From Pictodentalium vernedei (Eukaryota > Mollusca > Scaphopoda > Dentaliida > Dentaliidae), in assembly GCA_031216915.1 (NCBI GenBank), contig CM062297.1, positions 542,894,971 through 542,958,970 of the forward strand: a stretch of 64,000 nt of DNA, read 5' to 3'. A program made the translations under genes and the position numbers. How positions within the stretch are numbered: position 1 is the stretch's first letter; each line of letters opens with the position of its first letter. The notes beneath the pieces were generated by a model. It had not been told where the DNA came from and ran no database searches. It worked only from the letters and a program-made list of their open reading frames with translations. Shown piece after piece: positions 1 through 12,387 of this stretch.

Positions 1-60
1 GAGGAGGTATTCCCTTGCTTTTCATTATAAAGCCAGAAAACATAAGGGAAAAACCGTCTC

Positions 61-78
61 CCCCCCCCCCCCCCCCCC
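61..78. repeat. Poly-C tract in DIRS-0 3' region
   Basis: An uninterrupted C run on the plus strand (G run on the element's sense strand) just downstream of the recombinase stop. Equivalent runs occur at the same place in copies A (about 6341-6358) and B (about 20619-20639). Confidence 0.9.
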
Positions 79-185
79 TCCCCCCACTTTCCCCTTGTTC
101 TGAGGATAAATTCCTCAGAACGAAGAGAGCAGCGGAACGGCGTCAGTGCTCGAGCAGACTGCCTAAACACCTTGTAGATGTAATA

Positions 186-1763
186 TTAATGGATGACATT
201 CTGAGCAACAGAAAGAGGACCCAAAGATCTAAGATCACCGGAGATGGAATCGAAATTTCTAAGGTAAAACTTGGTAAATGAAGAGGGCTGTGTCCAGCAT
301 GCAGCCTTCATAAGATCAGTAATGGCTATACTGTTAGAATAAGCCCAAGAAGTGGACAGTGCTCTAACCTCATGAGCTGAAATCTTGTTGACAGAACGTT
401 GATCCGAAGATAGACTTTCACAGGCAATACGTATTGACAACTGAATCCATCCTGCGATAGAATGAACAGAGATATCTTTTCTGTTAGGAATCAAAGAAAG
501 AAAGAATTGTTTTCTTCCCTTTCTAATAAAATCTGACCGACGTTTATAAATGCGCATTGCTCAAACTGGACACAGCAAAGGTCTACGGTTATCCGAGGAT
601 GGTAAAGCCTTAATGACAATAGGCTCCGGACGCTTATATGGAATCTGATTTTTAGCCAAGAATCCCACTTCCGTTGTGAGGGTAACAGTATTACCCACAC
701 TACGGTAATGGGAATCATCGACAGATAATGCATGAAGTTCACTAACTTTTCTGGCAGATGCAAAGGCTTAGATAAAAGCCGTTTTATAGGTCAAGAATTT
801 GAACTCTACATCGTCTAACGGCTCAAAAGGAGCTTCTTGAAGCTTCAACAGAACCCAAGCCAAATTCCATTTAGGAATTAATCTGAAGGTTCTAGATCTA
901 TTAAAAGAGAAATTTCTAACTAGCTTGGATAAAGAAGTGTCCAATAGCCAAGTTATCATGATGAGCGTAAGTGTCTGATAACATAGCCCTATAACCCTTA
1001 ATAGTGATGGCTGCAGTTGGAGTACGTCAAACAGGTAGACCAGGAAATTGGCAATCTGTGGAATGGACGGATCATAGATGTCTACAGACTGATTCGTACA
1101 CCAACGGAAGAAAACCCTCCACTTCGCTGCATAATTCAACGAAAAGGAGGTCCTCCTACAATTAGAAATTGCGTCCACTGCTCGTCCTGTAAAATGTTTT
1201 TCGCGCAAGAAGGAACGCACATCGGAAATATGTGAAGGTTGAGACCTTCCGGGTTGTGATGCAGTGCATGTGACTTCCCCTGATATAGAAGATCCTTTCG
1301 AGGAAGAGCTTCCAGGGGAATGTCCCGTAACAGACACCTGAGAAGATTGATCCAAGGTTTCTGTGACGACAGAGGCGCTACTAGCAGGATTTTGCAGTGA
1401 GACTGTTTGATCTTTAACAGAATCTGATGAATCAATAGAGCAGGAGATTATGCATATCCTATCATTCCGTCCCATGAGATCGATAGAGCGTCTACTGCTT
1501 ACACTCGATGATCTGGACATAGCGACACGAACATCGGTAACTGATTGTTTAGGTGTGTTGCAAAAAGATCTACCATGGGGCGAACCCACTGGTAGCAGAT
1601 CTGATTGAATATTCGCTTGTTGCGAGTCCACTCCGATGGTAACAGGCGACCTTTCCGAAAGAGCGAGTTTGCTAGTACATTCAGATGACCAGGTATATGA
1701 CGGACTGAGAGATGAACATGACGATTCAGAATGAATAGGAGAATCTTCTCCATTAATTCGCAT
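186..1763 (-). pseudogene. DIRS tyrosine recombinase (copy 0), two in-frame stops
   Basis: One minus-strand frame runs from 1763 to 186 with only two stop codons (TAA at 766-768 and a TGA near 570). Its C-terminal half matches DIRS tyrosine recombinases, the enzymes that integrate a circular cDNA. Visible catalytic motifs are the first Arg in SARKVSEL (just after the first stop), the His-x-x-Arg box in SAHEVRAL (about 385-360) and the nucleophilic Tyr in TKFYLRN (about 270). The first part of the frame (1763 to about 1240) is Ser-rich and overlaps the RNase H/methyltransferase ORF in another frame; it is open in copy B too. The mid-domain is partly scrambled around 960-1020 by a local frame disturbance. 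Inactive as it stands. Confidence 0.85.
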
Positions 1764-3092
1764 AACAGAATCGAATGAGTGCCACCTTGGTTCCTGAGGT
1801 AAGCTACTACTGTCGAGTTGTCCGACAGAATTTGAACATGGACGTTAGCTATTTGACGAATCCAATGTTGTAGTGCTTGCTAGATGGACATCATCTCCTT
1901 GATGTTTATGTGCTTCTCTAGGAACCGAGAGTCCCAAAGACCCTGACGCTTCAAGTCAGTGGGACATAGGGACGCGCCCCAGCCCGTCTGACTCGCATCC
2001 GTAATAATCGTGAAAGCAGGATCCAGCAGTTGAAGCAGCACTCCCTGAGTCAACCACAGCATATCCCCCCCAAATCTTAACCTTTTGTTTTACTAGGTCC
2101 GTTAAAACAATCCTGGTTTCGAGCGAATGCATCTTCACATTCCAGTTCTGAGTAAAGAATATCTGGAGGGGACATGTGCGCAGATGGCCCATCGGAATAA
2201 GATCCACAGCCGATTGCATCGCCCCATCAGTTGCATAAACTCCCTCGCTGTTACTGCGGGCGAGTTCAGACAAAAGCGAGCATAATAACTAATTTCGCTC
2301 TGGGTAACGGCATACGAAACAGATTGTTGTGAGTCTCGAAGCTCATTCCCAAGTGAATGAATGACTTGGATGGAGCTAGATCCGACTTTTTTTCGTTTAC
2401 TAAGAAACCGAGACTTCGGAACAATTGAAGCAGACTCTGAACATCGTTCTGAAGATTAATTCTGTTACTGTATCTCTGAAGAATGTCGTCCAAGTAAGCT
2501 GATGTTACCAGACGAATGAGCGCGGAAGTATGATATTACCTAATTCATTATTTGAGTGAAAGCCCAGAGCTAGGTTCAGACCGAAACACATTGCTCTGAA
2601 CTGATAAACCTCTCCTTGCACGGCAAACCGCAGGTACTTTCTGAATGCCGGATGTACCAGGACATGAAAGTAGGCTTCCTTTAGATCTATGCTTGCCGCA
2701 TAGCTGTCCACTCGAATGATCGCTCTTACCGACAGAATGGTCTCCATATAGAACTTTGGAGCTACGATCAACTTGTTTATCCAGCTCAAGTCTATTACCG
2801 GTCAGAACGAGCCATCTGGCTTCGGTACTAGGAACAGGTGACTGTAAAAACCTTGAGAATTTTGATTCTCGATGACCTCTATTGCTTCCTTTTATTTAAT
2901 AAGAGAGCCTGTACCTCCGCTAGGAGAGACTCTCTTTTGAAAGGATCCACCAGAAGATTTGTCCAACGCGAACATCTTGTAAGTGGGGGTTTTGCTCGGA
3001 ATGATAGCCATAGACATTCCGAGACTACACTTCCCATCCACTGATCTTCCGTGACTTCTATCCAGTTTCTCGCGAAGTTTGATAACCTTCCG
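1136..3092 (-). pseudogene. DIRS reverse transcriptase / RNase H / MT-like ORF (copy 0), frameshifted
   Basis: The minus-strand pieces follow the DIRS pol order. A VGGRLSNF-type leader lies near 3092. The RT palm motif IDLKEAYFHV lies near 2700-2670. The YLDD catalytic box lies at about 2500-2480. RNase H motifs are TDASQTGWG (about 2000), the INIKEMMSI glutamate (about 1890) and RHIPGHLNVLAN, where the usual final Asp has become Asn (about 1680). The DLFATHLNN motif of the Dam-like methyltransferase region follows (about 1570). At least three frame changes break it; the first, near 2563, sits at the same point as in copy B. Non-functional relic. Confidence 0.8.
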
Positions 3093-3190
3093 CCAACTGG
3101 CCAGCAATAGAGGTCTTGCCCATCACCTGTACGACTTACGAGGCTTATGGGAGGAGAAACTACGTCCTCCTTGCGGAGAACCTCTTCCCG

Positions 3191-4996
3191 TCACCTTAGG
3201 GGCGTCTGACCTATAGTCTCGATCAGACCTCCGCACCTTTCTCGACGACCCCCAGAGTAAGTATAAGAGGGTTTCTTGTACCCTCGTGAGGAGTTCCCTT
3301 TAGTTGATTCTGAAGTGGAACGGTCTCGCTTACCCCGGTCTGCTGAAGCGTGTTGTTGAGATGCAGACTTCAGTAGCAGTGCACTGGAAGCTTTCTTTGT
3401 AGCCTGTTCACAGACTAACGAAAGTTTGTCATCAAATGGAGTATGTCCAGAGACCGGAGTGACTCGGAGAGAGCTTTTCACCTTGTCATCTTTTAGTGAT
3501 GACGAAGCAAGGGCAGCATCACGTCTGATCAACTCCAAATTTGCCACTGTCAGCGCAGAGTTGTACGTAGCATACATGACTGCCCTGGAAAGAACTCTAA
3601 GCGAGGAACAAACGTCCTCAAATTACTTCCAATTAAGACGTTGCGCCATAGCTCTGGTGAGGGGATCTGCATAGGACATCGAGTCTAGATTCACTCTACT
3701 GGATGAAATAGCACATTCCAACACTTCTGAGCGTATATTGAATGATGCACGTAGGGACATATCTAAATCCTGCTCATCTAAACGCAGAGGAGCTCTCTGG
3801 ACATCTTCAACGACCGTTTTAAATGAACGTGGGCCAAGGAACGGTATATTTATTGAAGATGTCGATAAGAAACCGCCTTTCCTCTTAGCACTAGAGAGGT
3901 TGAATATGGCGTCGTTAACATGGCCGAAGGCCTCCGACACCTGTAGAGACTGTTTCGGGAAGGAAAGAACAACCTCTTTCCTCCGCACGAAATCTGCATC
4001 CAGAGACAACAGCAGTTTCTATCTAGTAGTCGCAACTTGCTGATCAGGTGGAACAAAGTCAGGATAGTATTGATGAATAAATTTCATCGCTACCATGTGC
4101 TGTTCCGAAAGGGAAGGGTAATCCTCTTCTTTGTCCCTTTCACCATCTGACTGATACAGCTGTGACGTTCGGTCCATTGCATCTGCATGTGCAGATGACT
4201 GGACCGACCCAGCACCATCCGACAGCTCACCACCGGAGTCTGCGGAAGGCTGCTCTTGCACTTGCTGGGATGCTGCGATTAGCTGCGCAATCTGCGGCAG
4301 CAAGTCCATTACCGAGGCTTGAGGAGCAGCAGTCTTCTGTTTTTTCGCCACTTGCTGCTCCTGGGACGAAGATCCGGAGGTAGATCTTTTCTCAGCCTGT
4401 CCCAATGAACGAAGCCTTGGATCGCTAGCTACCGGATGGTCCGACTTCACAGGTTCAGACTGTCTCCGTCTTCGTGCAGCTGGCTGGATATCCGAAGTCG
4501 GGTAGCGATCATGCGGTCGTGTGTGCTTTTCTAACGTAGCGGAGGAAGCCTCGACTGTAGCCGACCCCGTCTGCAGTCTAGATGGAGCATCCCGAGCAGC
4601 GGGTGTGGACGTATGCTCCGGCTCATGCAAGTTTCTCAAGACAACATTTGGCCCCAAATGTTTCTGGGTTAGAGAAGGCTCTCCCACTTGTGGTCTATCA
4701 GACCTCGCCAAGCTTCCCGAAGAGAAACTTGTTGACTTCCTCCCTATTTCCGTCGTCGCTGGGTGAGCTTTAGTTTTTGAGGTGCTCGCTCCACCCAAAT
4801 CTACACTTCCATCGACTGCAATGGGCTTACCTGGTGTCACGGCTCCCACGAACGGAGTAACCACTTCACCGGTCGAGATAGCTGCCTGCAAGGGATTAAG
4901 AACACTAACTAGAGGCCTTATCCCTTGCTTAATATTCATGAGCACCTTTGCAGCTAGCTCTATTTTGCTCATCAGAGCACGACGATGGTAGCACAC
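3191..4996 (-). pseudogene. DIRS gag-like ORF1 (copy 0), two in-frame stops
   Basis: A single minus-strand frame from 4996 to 3191 is interrupted only by stops near 4019 and 3623. It encodes a Ser/Gln/Pro-rich, low-complexity middle part. An alpha-helical domain follows (IAQLIAASQQ, SEQHMVAMKFI, LNDAIFNL-like segments), then a basic Ser/Arg/Lys tail, as in DIRS ORF1 products thought to package the RNA. An upstream Cys-rich segment is in another frame at 5273-4929, with CSKCKARK and a CLTCVHW motif. It aligns with the start of the same ORF in copy A and is probably its true N-terminus, now separated by a frameshift near 4980. Gag assignment rests on position and composition; capsid function is inferred. 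Confidence 0.7.
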
Positions 4997-5273
4997 TTTG
5001 GATGGGTGTCACAATACCATCACCATGTTCTTGTTCCTCTGAAAAAGAAACAAAAAAACTTGAGTTATCTTGCGGTGAGAGCTCCGGCATAGGAATCTCA
5101 CCGCCAACGACGTACCATGACACCCGTCTCCAACGTCTGTCATCCCAATGTACACATGTAAGACAAGAATCCGTAGGCGTGCATCTACTATAGGCAAGGC
5201 AACAAGCATGTAAATTCGAGGAAGACTTTCTCGCCTTGCATTTAGAGCAGTAAGCTTTCATAATTACAATCAA
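4929..5273 (-). pseudogene. Cys-rich N-terminal segment of DIRS gag-like ORF (copy 0)
   Basis: The 114-codon segment starts MIVIMKAYCSKCK and has a run of paired cysteines (CSKC, CC, C..C) within its first 45 residues, suggesting a small metal-binding module. Downstream it becomes acidic and Ser-rich and overlaps the main gag-like frame by about 70 nt in a different phase. It lies directly upstream of the gag-like ORF, so a single indel most simply explains the break. The equivalent region is deleted in copy B. Confidence 0.5.
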
Positions 5274-5531
5274 AATACAAAGTCGATAGCACTCCTACAA
5301 ACTCCACAACAAAATATGTGATAAAGATACATGAATAATAGCAATCAAAATTAAATTCGAAAAAAAATATAAAACTAGAGAATTGTAATTTGTTGGACAA
5401 ATTACGGGCTTTCCCAACTTTTTAATGTGAAAAGGCAAACTGTATTGTACACAAAACTATCAATCAGTTTTGAAAACAGAAAATTTAATGAAAGTTAAAA
5501 AATTTATAGTAATTTATATATTTTTTATACT

Positions 5532-5720
5532 TACCAATGACCCAGACATAGCTGGTGCTAACTCTTAAAATATAGGGCCAAACACAAATTTTGCCCCCCA
5601 ATCCCCAAAATTTGCATCTAAAACTAAAGAAAACATGTCCTGAAAGGCCCTCCACACTTCGCCCCTACTGCGCATGCGCAGTGTCAAGGACGTTCCGAAA
5701 TTGGCGCCATTAATCATTCT
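5532..5720 (+). repeat. DIRS-A left inverted terminal repeat
   Basis: Reverse complement of 12187-12375 with few mismatches, from ACCAATGACCCAGACATAGC to GGCGCCATTAATCATTCT. It contains the CTGCGCATGCGCAG palindrome at 5668-5681. Confidence 0.9.
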
Positions 5721-5795
5721 AATAACCAGTGCCTGGTAAGCGCTATGTACTCAGCGGGGAGGCAAGAGTTCCCAACTCCTGGGAGGGCCATCCCC

Positions 5796-5884
5796 GTCTG
5801 GGTCATTGGTAAGTATAAAAAATATATAAATTACTATAAATTTTTTAACATTTTTATACTGTACCAATGACCCAGACATAGCTG
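5796..5884. other. DIRS-A internal complementary region (ICR)
   Basis: The first ~54 nt are the reverse complement of the element's left terminus (5494-5547). The next ~35 nt are the reverse complement of its right terminus (about 12353-12387). The two halves abut at TTAAC/ATTTT, exactly the junction expected when the two ends are joined in a circle. In the DIRS model the ICR templates completion of the ends before circular integration. Confidence 0.88.
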
Positions 5885-6340
5885 AATAGTAAAAAGGCTG
5901 GAGGGCCAAGGACATAGAGCAAAATGGAATACGCTCAATAAAATAAAATAGAGTCATCCCCTGTAGGGAAAAAGAAGTAGTTATTTATGATAAATTAGAA
6001 AGATACAACACCTTCCAAAATTGAGCTTCATACATCCATGTACTCTATTAATATCCAATATAATCCTTATACTAATAATTTTTAAAGTAAGCCAATAAAT
6101 AAAGTAAGTCTAGAGAATAGAGACTCTTATACTCCTAAAAGTGTCTGAGGATTGCATAATCATGTCCGTTGACATATGCAATATTCAAAAGCTATACTTT
6201 AAAAACTAAGACTTGAATGAATTTTAAAAACCTAAACTTCTCACTAAACAACCATCCCAATAACAGCTCAGAATTACTAACTCCGGAGGAGGTATCCCCT
6301 TGTTTTCATAGTAAAACAGGTGACCCAAGGGAACACCCTC

Positions 6341-6358
6341 CCCCCCCCCCCCCCCCCC
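6341..6358. repeat. Poly-C tract in DIRS-A 3' region
   Basis: C homopolymer at the position homologous to those in copies 0 and B, just outside the recombinase end. Confidence 0.88.
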
Positions 6359-6459
6359 TTTTTCTTGCCCTGGGTCAAATAGCCCAGAGCGAAGAGGGCA
6401 GCCGAACGGAGACACTGCCGAAACAGACAGCCTACCTAGCTATAGTAGCAACTGTTAAG

Positions 6460-8340
6460 TGAATGACATTCTGAGCAGTAGATAACAGACCTAACAATAG
6501 AGGCCTCCAGAAATGGACTCGATATTTCTGAGATAAAATTCATGAATGTGGATGGCTGAGCGCAATGAGCGGCCTTCAAAAATCTATAATAGCGACACTA
6601 TTAATGTAAGCCAAAGAAGTAGAAGAACTCTTACTTCATGAGCCGAAATCTTAAGCACAACTGCTAAGTCAATGATATACCATAAGCAGTACCGATAGTT
6701 AATAGAATCCATTAACAATAAAATGGAGCGTAACGTCCTTCTACTAGACATCAAAGACAGAAGAAGCTTACGCCCATAGTAATAAACAGATATCTGTTTA
6801 TAAATACATAAACTGTACCCGGAAAGAGTAAAGGCCTATGCCCATACGAAGACGGAAGGACCTTAAAATAATAGGTTCCGGATAATAGGAGCCTAACTCT
6901 TATGCAACAATCCAACCTAAATAGTATCGGAAGTATTGATTCCGAAACTATGAAAGTGAAAATCATCCATCGATAGTGCATGAAACTCACTGACTCTACA
7001 GTAAAAGAGAAACCAACAGAATTACTGTCTAAAAGGTCAGAATTTGAAAACTACTGTTTCCAGAGGCTCAAATGATTACTTAGCTAAATAAGAACCGAAG
7101 TTAAAATCCGTATAGGAATTTAATCTAAAGATTCTAAGTCTATTTATCAAAAAGTTACTAACTGACTTAGATAAAGAGACAAAAGACTCAATTGTAAACT
7201 ATCGTAGAGTGCATAGGTATGAGGTAACATAAACCTATAACCTAAATAATAACAGGCTGCAGTAGATCTTGTGAAACAAGTATACTAAAAAATAGCAATG
7301 AGTAGTATGGAGGGATCAACAATATGAACATAATGATCCCTACACCACGACGGAAGAGCCTCCACTTTAGCCGCATAGAATAGCGAAGAAGAGGATCTCC
7401 TATAGTAAGAAATCGCGTCCAAAGCTCGTCCAGTACAGTGCTTACAATGCAATACGGACCACACAACGGAATACATGAAGGTTGCGACCTTGCTGGTTGT
7501 GATAAAGATGACACGATTTACCCAGTGAAAAAGATCCTCACATAGAGGAAGATTTCACGTTAAGACCCACAGTAGACAAGAGAGTAAATTACTCATGATC
7601 TCTGTGAAGATAGAGATGCTATCAACAGAAATGTATTGTGGTTGTTTATCTTAGCAATACCTGCTAAAACAACAGCGCCGGAGGATACGCGTATCCTATC
7701 ATTCCTATAGATCAATAGAGCGTTAACAATATTAGCTCAGAGATCTGGACAAGCCAACACATACGTCTGCAATTGATTAGCAAGCTGTGTCATAAATAAA
7801 TCATCATTGGGCGCTCCCATAGATAGCAAATCTGATTGAATACTTGTTTGTTGAGAATCCATTCTGACAGCAACAAGCGACCCGTAAGAGAACGGGAGTC
7901 CGATAAAACAATCAGACGACCCGGAATATGTCGGACCAAAACTGAACTTGGTGTACTATAACCAACAGACGGATTCTTTCCATTAAATTGAATAACGGAA
8001 ACGAAAGAGTGCCTCCCTGGTTCCGGAGATACGCCACTACTGTCGAATTAAAGGACAGGAATTTGGGCATGCGTTTCTGAATAATGTTCATGCAATGACA
8101 TAAAGCAAGCCTAAAAAACATTATTCCACGGAAGAAAACTGATTGCTAAAAGACTGCGGAACCCAAAGACCCTGGCACTTCGAATCCGTAGGGATCAGTA
8201 TTATATCCCAATCTGTTTGACTGGCAACCGTCATAACAGCCACACTCGGGTCCGGCAACTGCGGCGGCACTCTCTGAGTCAACCACCGAATGTTTGCCCC
8301 AGTCTGAATCTCTTGTAACACTAGATAAACAAGAGAACGT
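6460..8340 (-). pseudogene. Decayed recombinase and RNase H remnants of DIRS-A
   Basis: Short conceptual pieces match copy B. Around 7480-7285 there are remnants of the recombinase N-terminal domain (RALDAISYYRRSSSS-like). At 8320-8121 there is an RNase H-adjacent piece (NIRWLTQRVPPQLPDP-like). Frames are broken every 60-90 codons and catalytic boxes are not preserved. This copy is much older than B. Confidence 0.75.
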
Positions 8341-8372
8341 GTAAATCGAGCAATTCATGGATTGCCGAAAAG

Positions 8373-11300
8373 TTGCCGTCGAAGAGAAGCTCCTCCGAGA
8401 ACGAAGCGACTCTGAGAGAGTTCTTAACCTTACTATCCACGCGTGTGGATGTATCTAGGGCTGCGTCACGTCTAACTAACTCCAATCAGCCACTGAAGGG
8501 CGGAGTTATACGTGAACAATCTACTGCCCTCAAAAGAAATTACATTGAGAATAATATCCCGTAAATCTTTTCTTGAAGACGTAATGATAACGCCTCAGTA
8601 AGGTGGATTACGTATAATAAAGCGTCCAAGTTAAGTCTACTATACATAATGTCGTTCCCAACATTGAAATTGGAAAAGACATAAACGGCGAAAAAGAATA
8701 TATGCAGTCTTTAATCACACCGTCTAGACGCATATGAACTCCCAGTATGCCCTGCTCTGCCAAAATAAACTATTTGTATAAATGATAAAATGGCAGAAAT
8801 GAGCAACGCGGACAAGAAACTAAACTATCATGCTTAGTAGCAGGCTTGTATATATATATATATAGCGTCGAAAAATAAAACACATGTTGTAATGACAATA
8901 TTGGACTGCGTCGGTAAGTCAGGGACAATGTCCCTGAACCGATCGAAAAATCCGAGTCCAATGACGCTATAAGTCTCTTATCCAAGATCGCAGCAATGAA
9001 GTCCGAAATAATAATCACTGGAAGATAATGCCAGAAGATATGAAAGGCATCTTCCGATACTACTAAAGGGAAAACTCGAAATCTTTCGAATCCCTTTCGC
9101 CATCCTGTCGGACCCTATAAAGCGTTCGGTCGTCCGTACCTGATGCAACCGCGGACCGCACCGACCCAGCGCCGTCGGATAATTCCTGATTCGACCGAGA
9201 AACTGTCAATTGCTGGGATGCTGCGAAACAACTGTGCTAACTCGGATAGCACGTCCGTCACTGAGGCCTGAGGAGAAGCGGTCTTACGATGCATTGCCGC
9301 TGGAAGCTCCGTGATCGTTACCCCATGCATACTACCAATATGCGAGCGAACGGAGTGTATAGGCCTCGTGTCCCTTGGCTACCGGATGGCGCGACCTATT
9401 TGCCGTGGAATCACTGAATGCCGAAACTGATTGGATACTCGAGGTCACGTAGCCAATGTGCGGTCGTGTGCCCTGCTGTGAGGATGAGGAAGCATTAAAG
9501 ACAGTCTCTCGGACTGTCAATATAACGGAGCGTCCCGACCAACAGACATATGCTCTGAATGTAAAATATCTGAACCACAACATGCGGTCCCCTATGTTGT
9601 TGGACGAGAGAGGGACCTCTCTCGCTCACAGCCCGGACGGACCTGGACAAGCCAGGAACCGGACTAACAGGCTTCCTCCGATCTGTCCTCAATCTGCCGT
9701 CACTGGGTGAGTACTAAAGTAATTAAAGTGCTCGCATCACCCAAATCTCCTTCCTAGACCGCAACGGACGAACCCGGCAGCCGAACCATTCGATGAATGT
9801 ATGCTACACCGGGTGAGCTAGCGAATGTCACTCCGTAGGCGATAGACATATTCCATGAGCACTTATTGCCGCTAACTCTTCATTAACTATGACGACAGAG
9901 GCACACGTTTGAAAGACATCTCCATAACTCTTCGAACAAGAAACCAGAAATGCTTGGTTAGCAAGCATAAAATAATAATATATATAGCGTCGTTCAATAA
10001 TTCGAAAGTTTGTGTGACATTATTGGACTATGTCGGAACTGAGGGACGATGTCCCTGAACCGAACCAAAAATTTCTAAGTCCACCGACGCTATCAGTTTC
10101 TTATCCGGCATCGCAGCATTCTGGTCCGACGAAAGAAGCTGTAGAAGACCAAGTCAGATGACATACACAACAGCATATGTTGTTCCGAAAGGTAAAGCTC
10201 GAAATCCTCCGAATCCCTTTCGGTATCCCGTCGGACCGGATGAAACTTTCGGACGTCCGTACCCGCTTCCGCGGAGCATCCCGACCCAGCATCGTCGGAT
10301 AAAATATATGCGACAGATTCAGTTGATGCTGGGATGCTGCGATAAACTGTGCTATTAAGGAAAGCACGTCCGTTCCCGAGGCCTGTGCAGTAGCGGTCTT
10401 ACGATGCATTGCCGCCGGAAGCTCCGTGTACGTTGACTCCCGCACACTTCCTATGCGAACGTCCGGAGTCTGCAGGCCTTGTGTCCCTGGCTACCGGATG
10501 GTGTGACCTGGTCGCCGAAGAATCCTTGATCGGCGAAGCTGGTAATATATCGGCGGTCACGCAGCCAAGGTGCGGTCGTGTGCGCTGACGAGAAGAGGAA
10601 GCCTTAGCAGTCTCAGCGGACTGCCTATACAACGGAGCGTCCCGAGCGACGGACGTATGCTCCGCTTACGACACATTTTGTACCACAACATCTGGGGCCA
10701 GATGTTGTTGAACGAGAGAGGGGCCTCTCTCGCTTGCCGTCCGGATGGACCGGAGCGAGCTATGAACCGGACTAAAAGGCTTCCTGCGTTCTCCCTCCGA
10801 TCCGCCGTCACTGGGTGTGCATTAGGTTAATTTATAGTGCTCGCATCACCCCAAAATTCCTTCTAGACCGCAACGGACGAACCCGGCTGCCGAACCATTC
10901 GATGAATGGACGCTACACCGGGCGAGCTAGCGGACATCAAAGGCCGTCGAACCTACTAGGGTCCTCTTAGGCAATTGGCGTATTTACATGAGCACTTTTC
11001 TGCTAGCCCTTCATTAATTGTGACGACGGAGGCACACTGTTGGAAGACATCACAGATACATCACCCTAATCTTGATCGTCTGAAATAGAAATTGATAAAG
11101 TAGAGTGACCCTGCGGGGAAAGGACCGGAGTGTCCAAATCCCCAACAACATACCGTGACATACGCTTCCCATATTGTCATCAAAATCATACGATACAGAA
11201 CAGGAGTTAATGCGAGTACACTGACCACATATAGAATGATAATAAAGTCAGAGGAAGACTTCCTCTTAAAACAATTGATCAATATCCTTTCAATGTGAAA
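8373..11300 (-). pseudogene. Decayed, tandemly duplicated gag-like region of DIRS-A
   Basis: Sequence homologous to copy B 24000-25085 plus the N-terminal part that B has lost. A block of about 1.1 kb is present twice. For example, the 'gtccctgaaccga' segment occurs near 8935 and 10047, and the 'cggtcttacgatgcattgccg' segment occurs near 9280 and 10395. Only fragments of the gag-like frame survive (for example RKTASPQASVTDVLSELAQL in one copy and RKTATAQASGTDVLSLIAQF in the other). Confidence 0.75.
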
Positions 11301-12186
11301 AGAAAACAAGTCCTGGTACTCGCACTAACCCCTGGCAATCAAAATACATAATAATAATATGATCCATTAATATAGAAAAAATAATTGAAATCAAAATATT
11401 TTGAAAAAATATTTTTTCAGAACAGCCCAAGTTTCTGAAAAGTAACGTTGAGCCCCAATGGATCCCAAGCCTAAGTGTGGACAAAAATTTTAAAAATATT
11501 TTAAACAATTTATTCAACACTTACGAACAATAATAATGTATCTAGTTATGATTAAAATAACATCAAGATATTATTTTTTAGAAATCCCCCCCTCACACAG
11601 AGGGCTGTTGTAAATGTAAACAATGAGTGTAAAAACACTAAAATAAGACTCCAGGCACCCAGGCCCGAAATCAGTTACCAAAAATACACTATCTGATGCA
11701 AAACAGAGACTTCCAGGGAAGAAACTGCAGAACATCAGATGGTAGATGCAGAACACAACGCCTAACCACCCGTAGGTGAAGACGTAAACATGGGGAAAGA
11801 ACAGAATTCATTCTGTTATTGAGCTAAAACTCCCAAGAAAATTTAGTAATAATAATTACAAAAACTATGCCAAAAGCATGGGAGAATAGCAAGGGGGAAC
11901 TTAAAGGACAGGGAGAGAGGAAAACACTTAAAAAAACAGTGTAACTAAATAATCAGAATGACAACAAAATGGCTGCTGCCTTGAAAATAGGTAACTTAAC
12001 ATAATTTCATTAAAAATTTTTAAGTTACAGCCCTGATAATATTCTGTCACACATTCTTTTCCTCTCCTCCTTCTCTATCCTCCTTAGAATCACCATTTCA
12101 CTAATATTTATGTGTCTGGCATCATTTAAACTGAGATTTATAAGCACAAAGATCAGTCAGATGTTAACTGATGAAGGGCCAAACTT
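11301..12186 (-). other. DIRS-A 5' untranslated region
   Basis: About 0.9 kb between the gag-like remnant and the right terminal repeat, AT-rich and without ORFs. The part from about 11640 to 12186 matches 25105-25640 in copy B, so it belongs to the element. Confidence 0.7.
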
Positions 12187-12387
12187 AGAATGATTAATGG
12201 CGCCAATTTCGGAACGTCCTTGACACTGCGCATGCGCAGTAGGGGCGAAGTGTGGAGGGCCTTTCAGGACATGTTTTCTTTAGTTTTAGATGCAAATTTT
12301 GGGGATTGGGGGGCAAAATTTGTGTTTGGCCCTATATTTTAAGAGTTAGCACCAGCTATGTCTGGGTCATTGGTACAGTATAAAAAT
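12187..12387 (-). repeat. DIRS-A right inverted terminal repeat and terminus
   Basis: Mirror of the left repeat. It contains GGGGATTGGGGGGCAAAA and the CTGCGCATGCGCAG palindrome (12226-12239), and ends with the TATAAAAAT that matches the ICR half-site. Confidence 0.9.

Larger units (their letters stand above)
1..5493 (-). mobile_element. DIRS-like tyrosine-recombinase retrotransposon, copy 0 (3' end outside window)
   Basis: Read on the minus strand it carries, in order, a gag-like ORF (about 5273 to 3191), reverse transcriptase/RNase H/methyltransferase-like (about 3092 to 1136) and a tyrosine recombinase (1763 to 186). The order and the overlap of the last two match DIRS elements. Base 1 aligns with about base 20572 of copy B, so the internal complementary region and 3' terminal repeat lie left of the window. 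No 5' inverted terminal repeat is visible before copy A starts at 5494, so the 5' end is truncated or was displaced by A. The frames carry few lesions, suggesting a fairly young copy. Element identity is secure; the right boundary is not. Confidence 0.85.
5494..12387 (-). mobile_element. DIRS-like retrotransposon, copy A (complete ends, internally rearranged)
   Basis: Both ends can be read: left terminus at GTTAAAAAATTT (5494), right terminus at TATAAAAAT (12387). The terminal ~190 bp are inverted repeats (5532-5720 and 12187-12375). An internal complementary region at 5796-5884 is complementary to the two outer ends joined together. The coding region is badly decayed. Recombinase fragments lie around 6460-7510 and RNase H fragments around 8000-8320. 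Two tandem copies of the gag-like region lie at about 8865-9965 and 9970-11050. The RT palm is missing: sequence equivalent to 22680-23990 of copy B is absent between about 8345 and 8370. Non-autonomous fossil. Confidence 0.9.
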
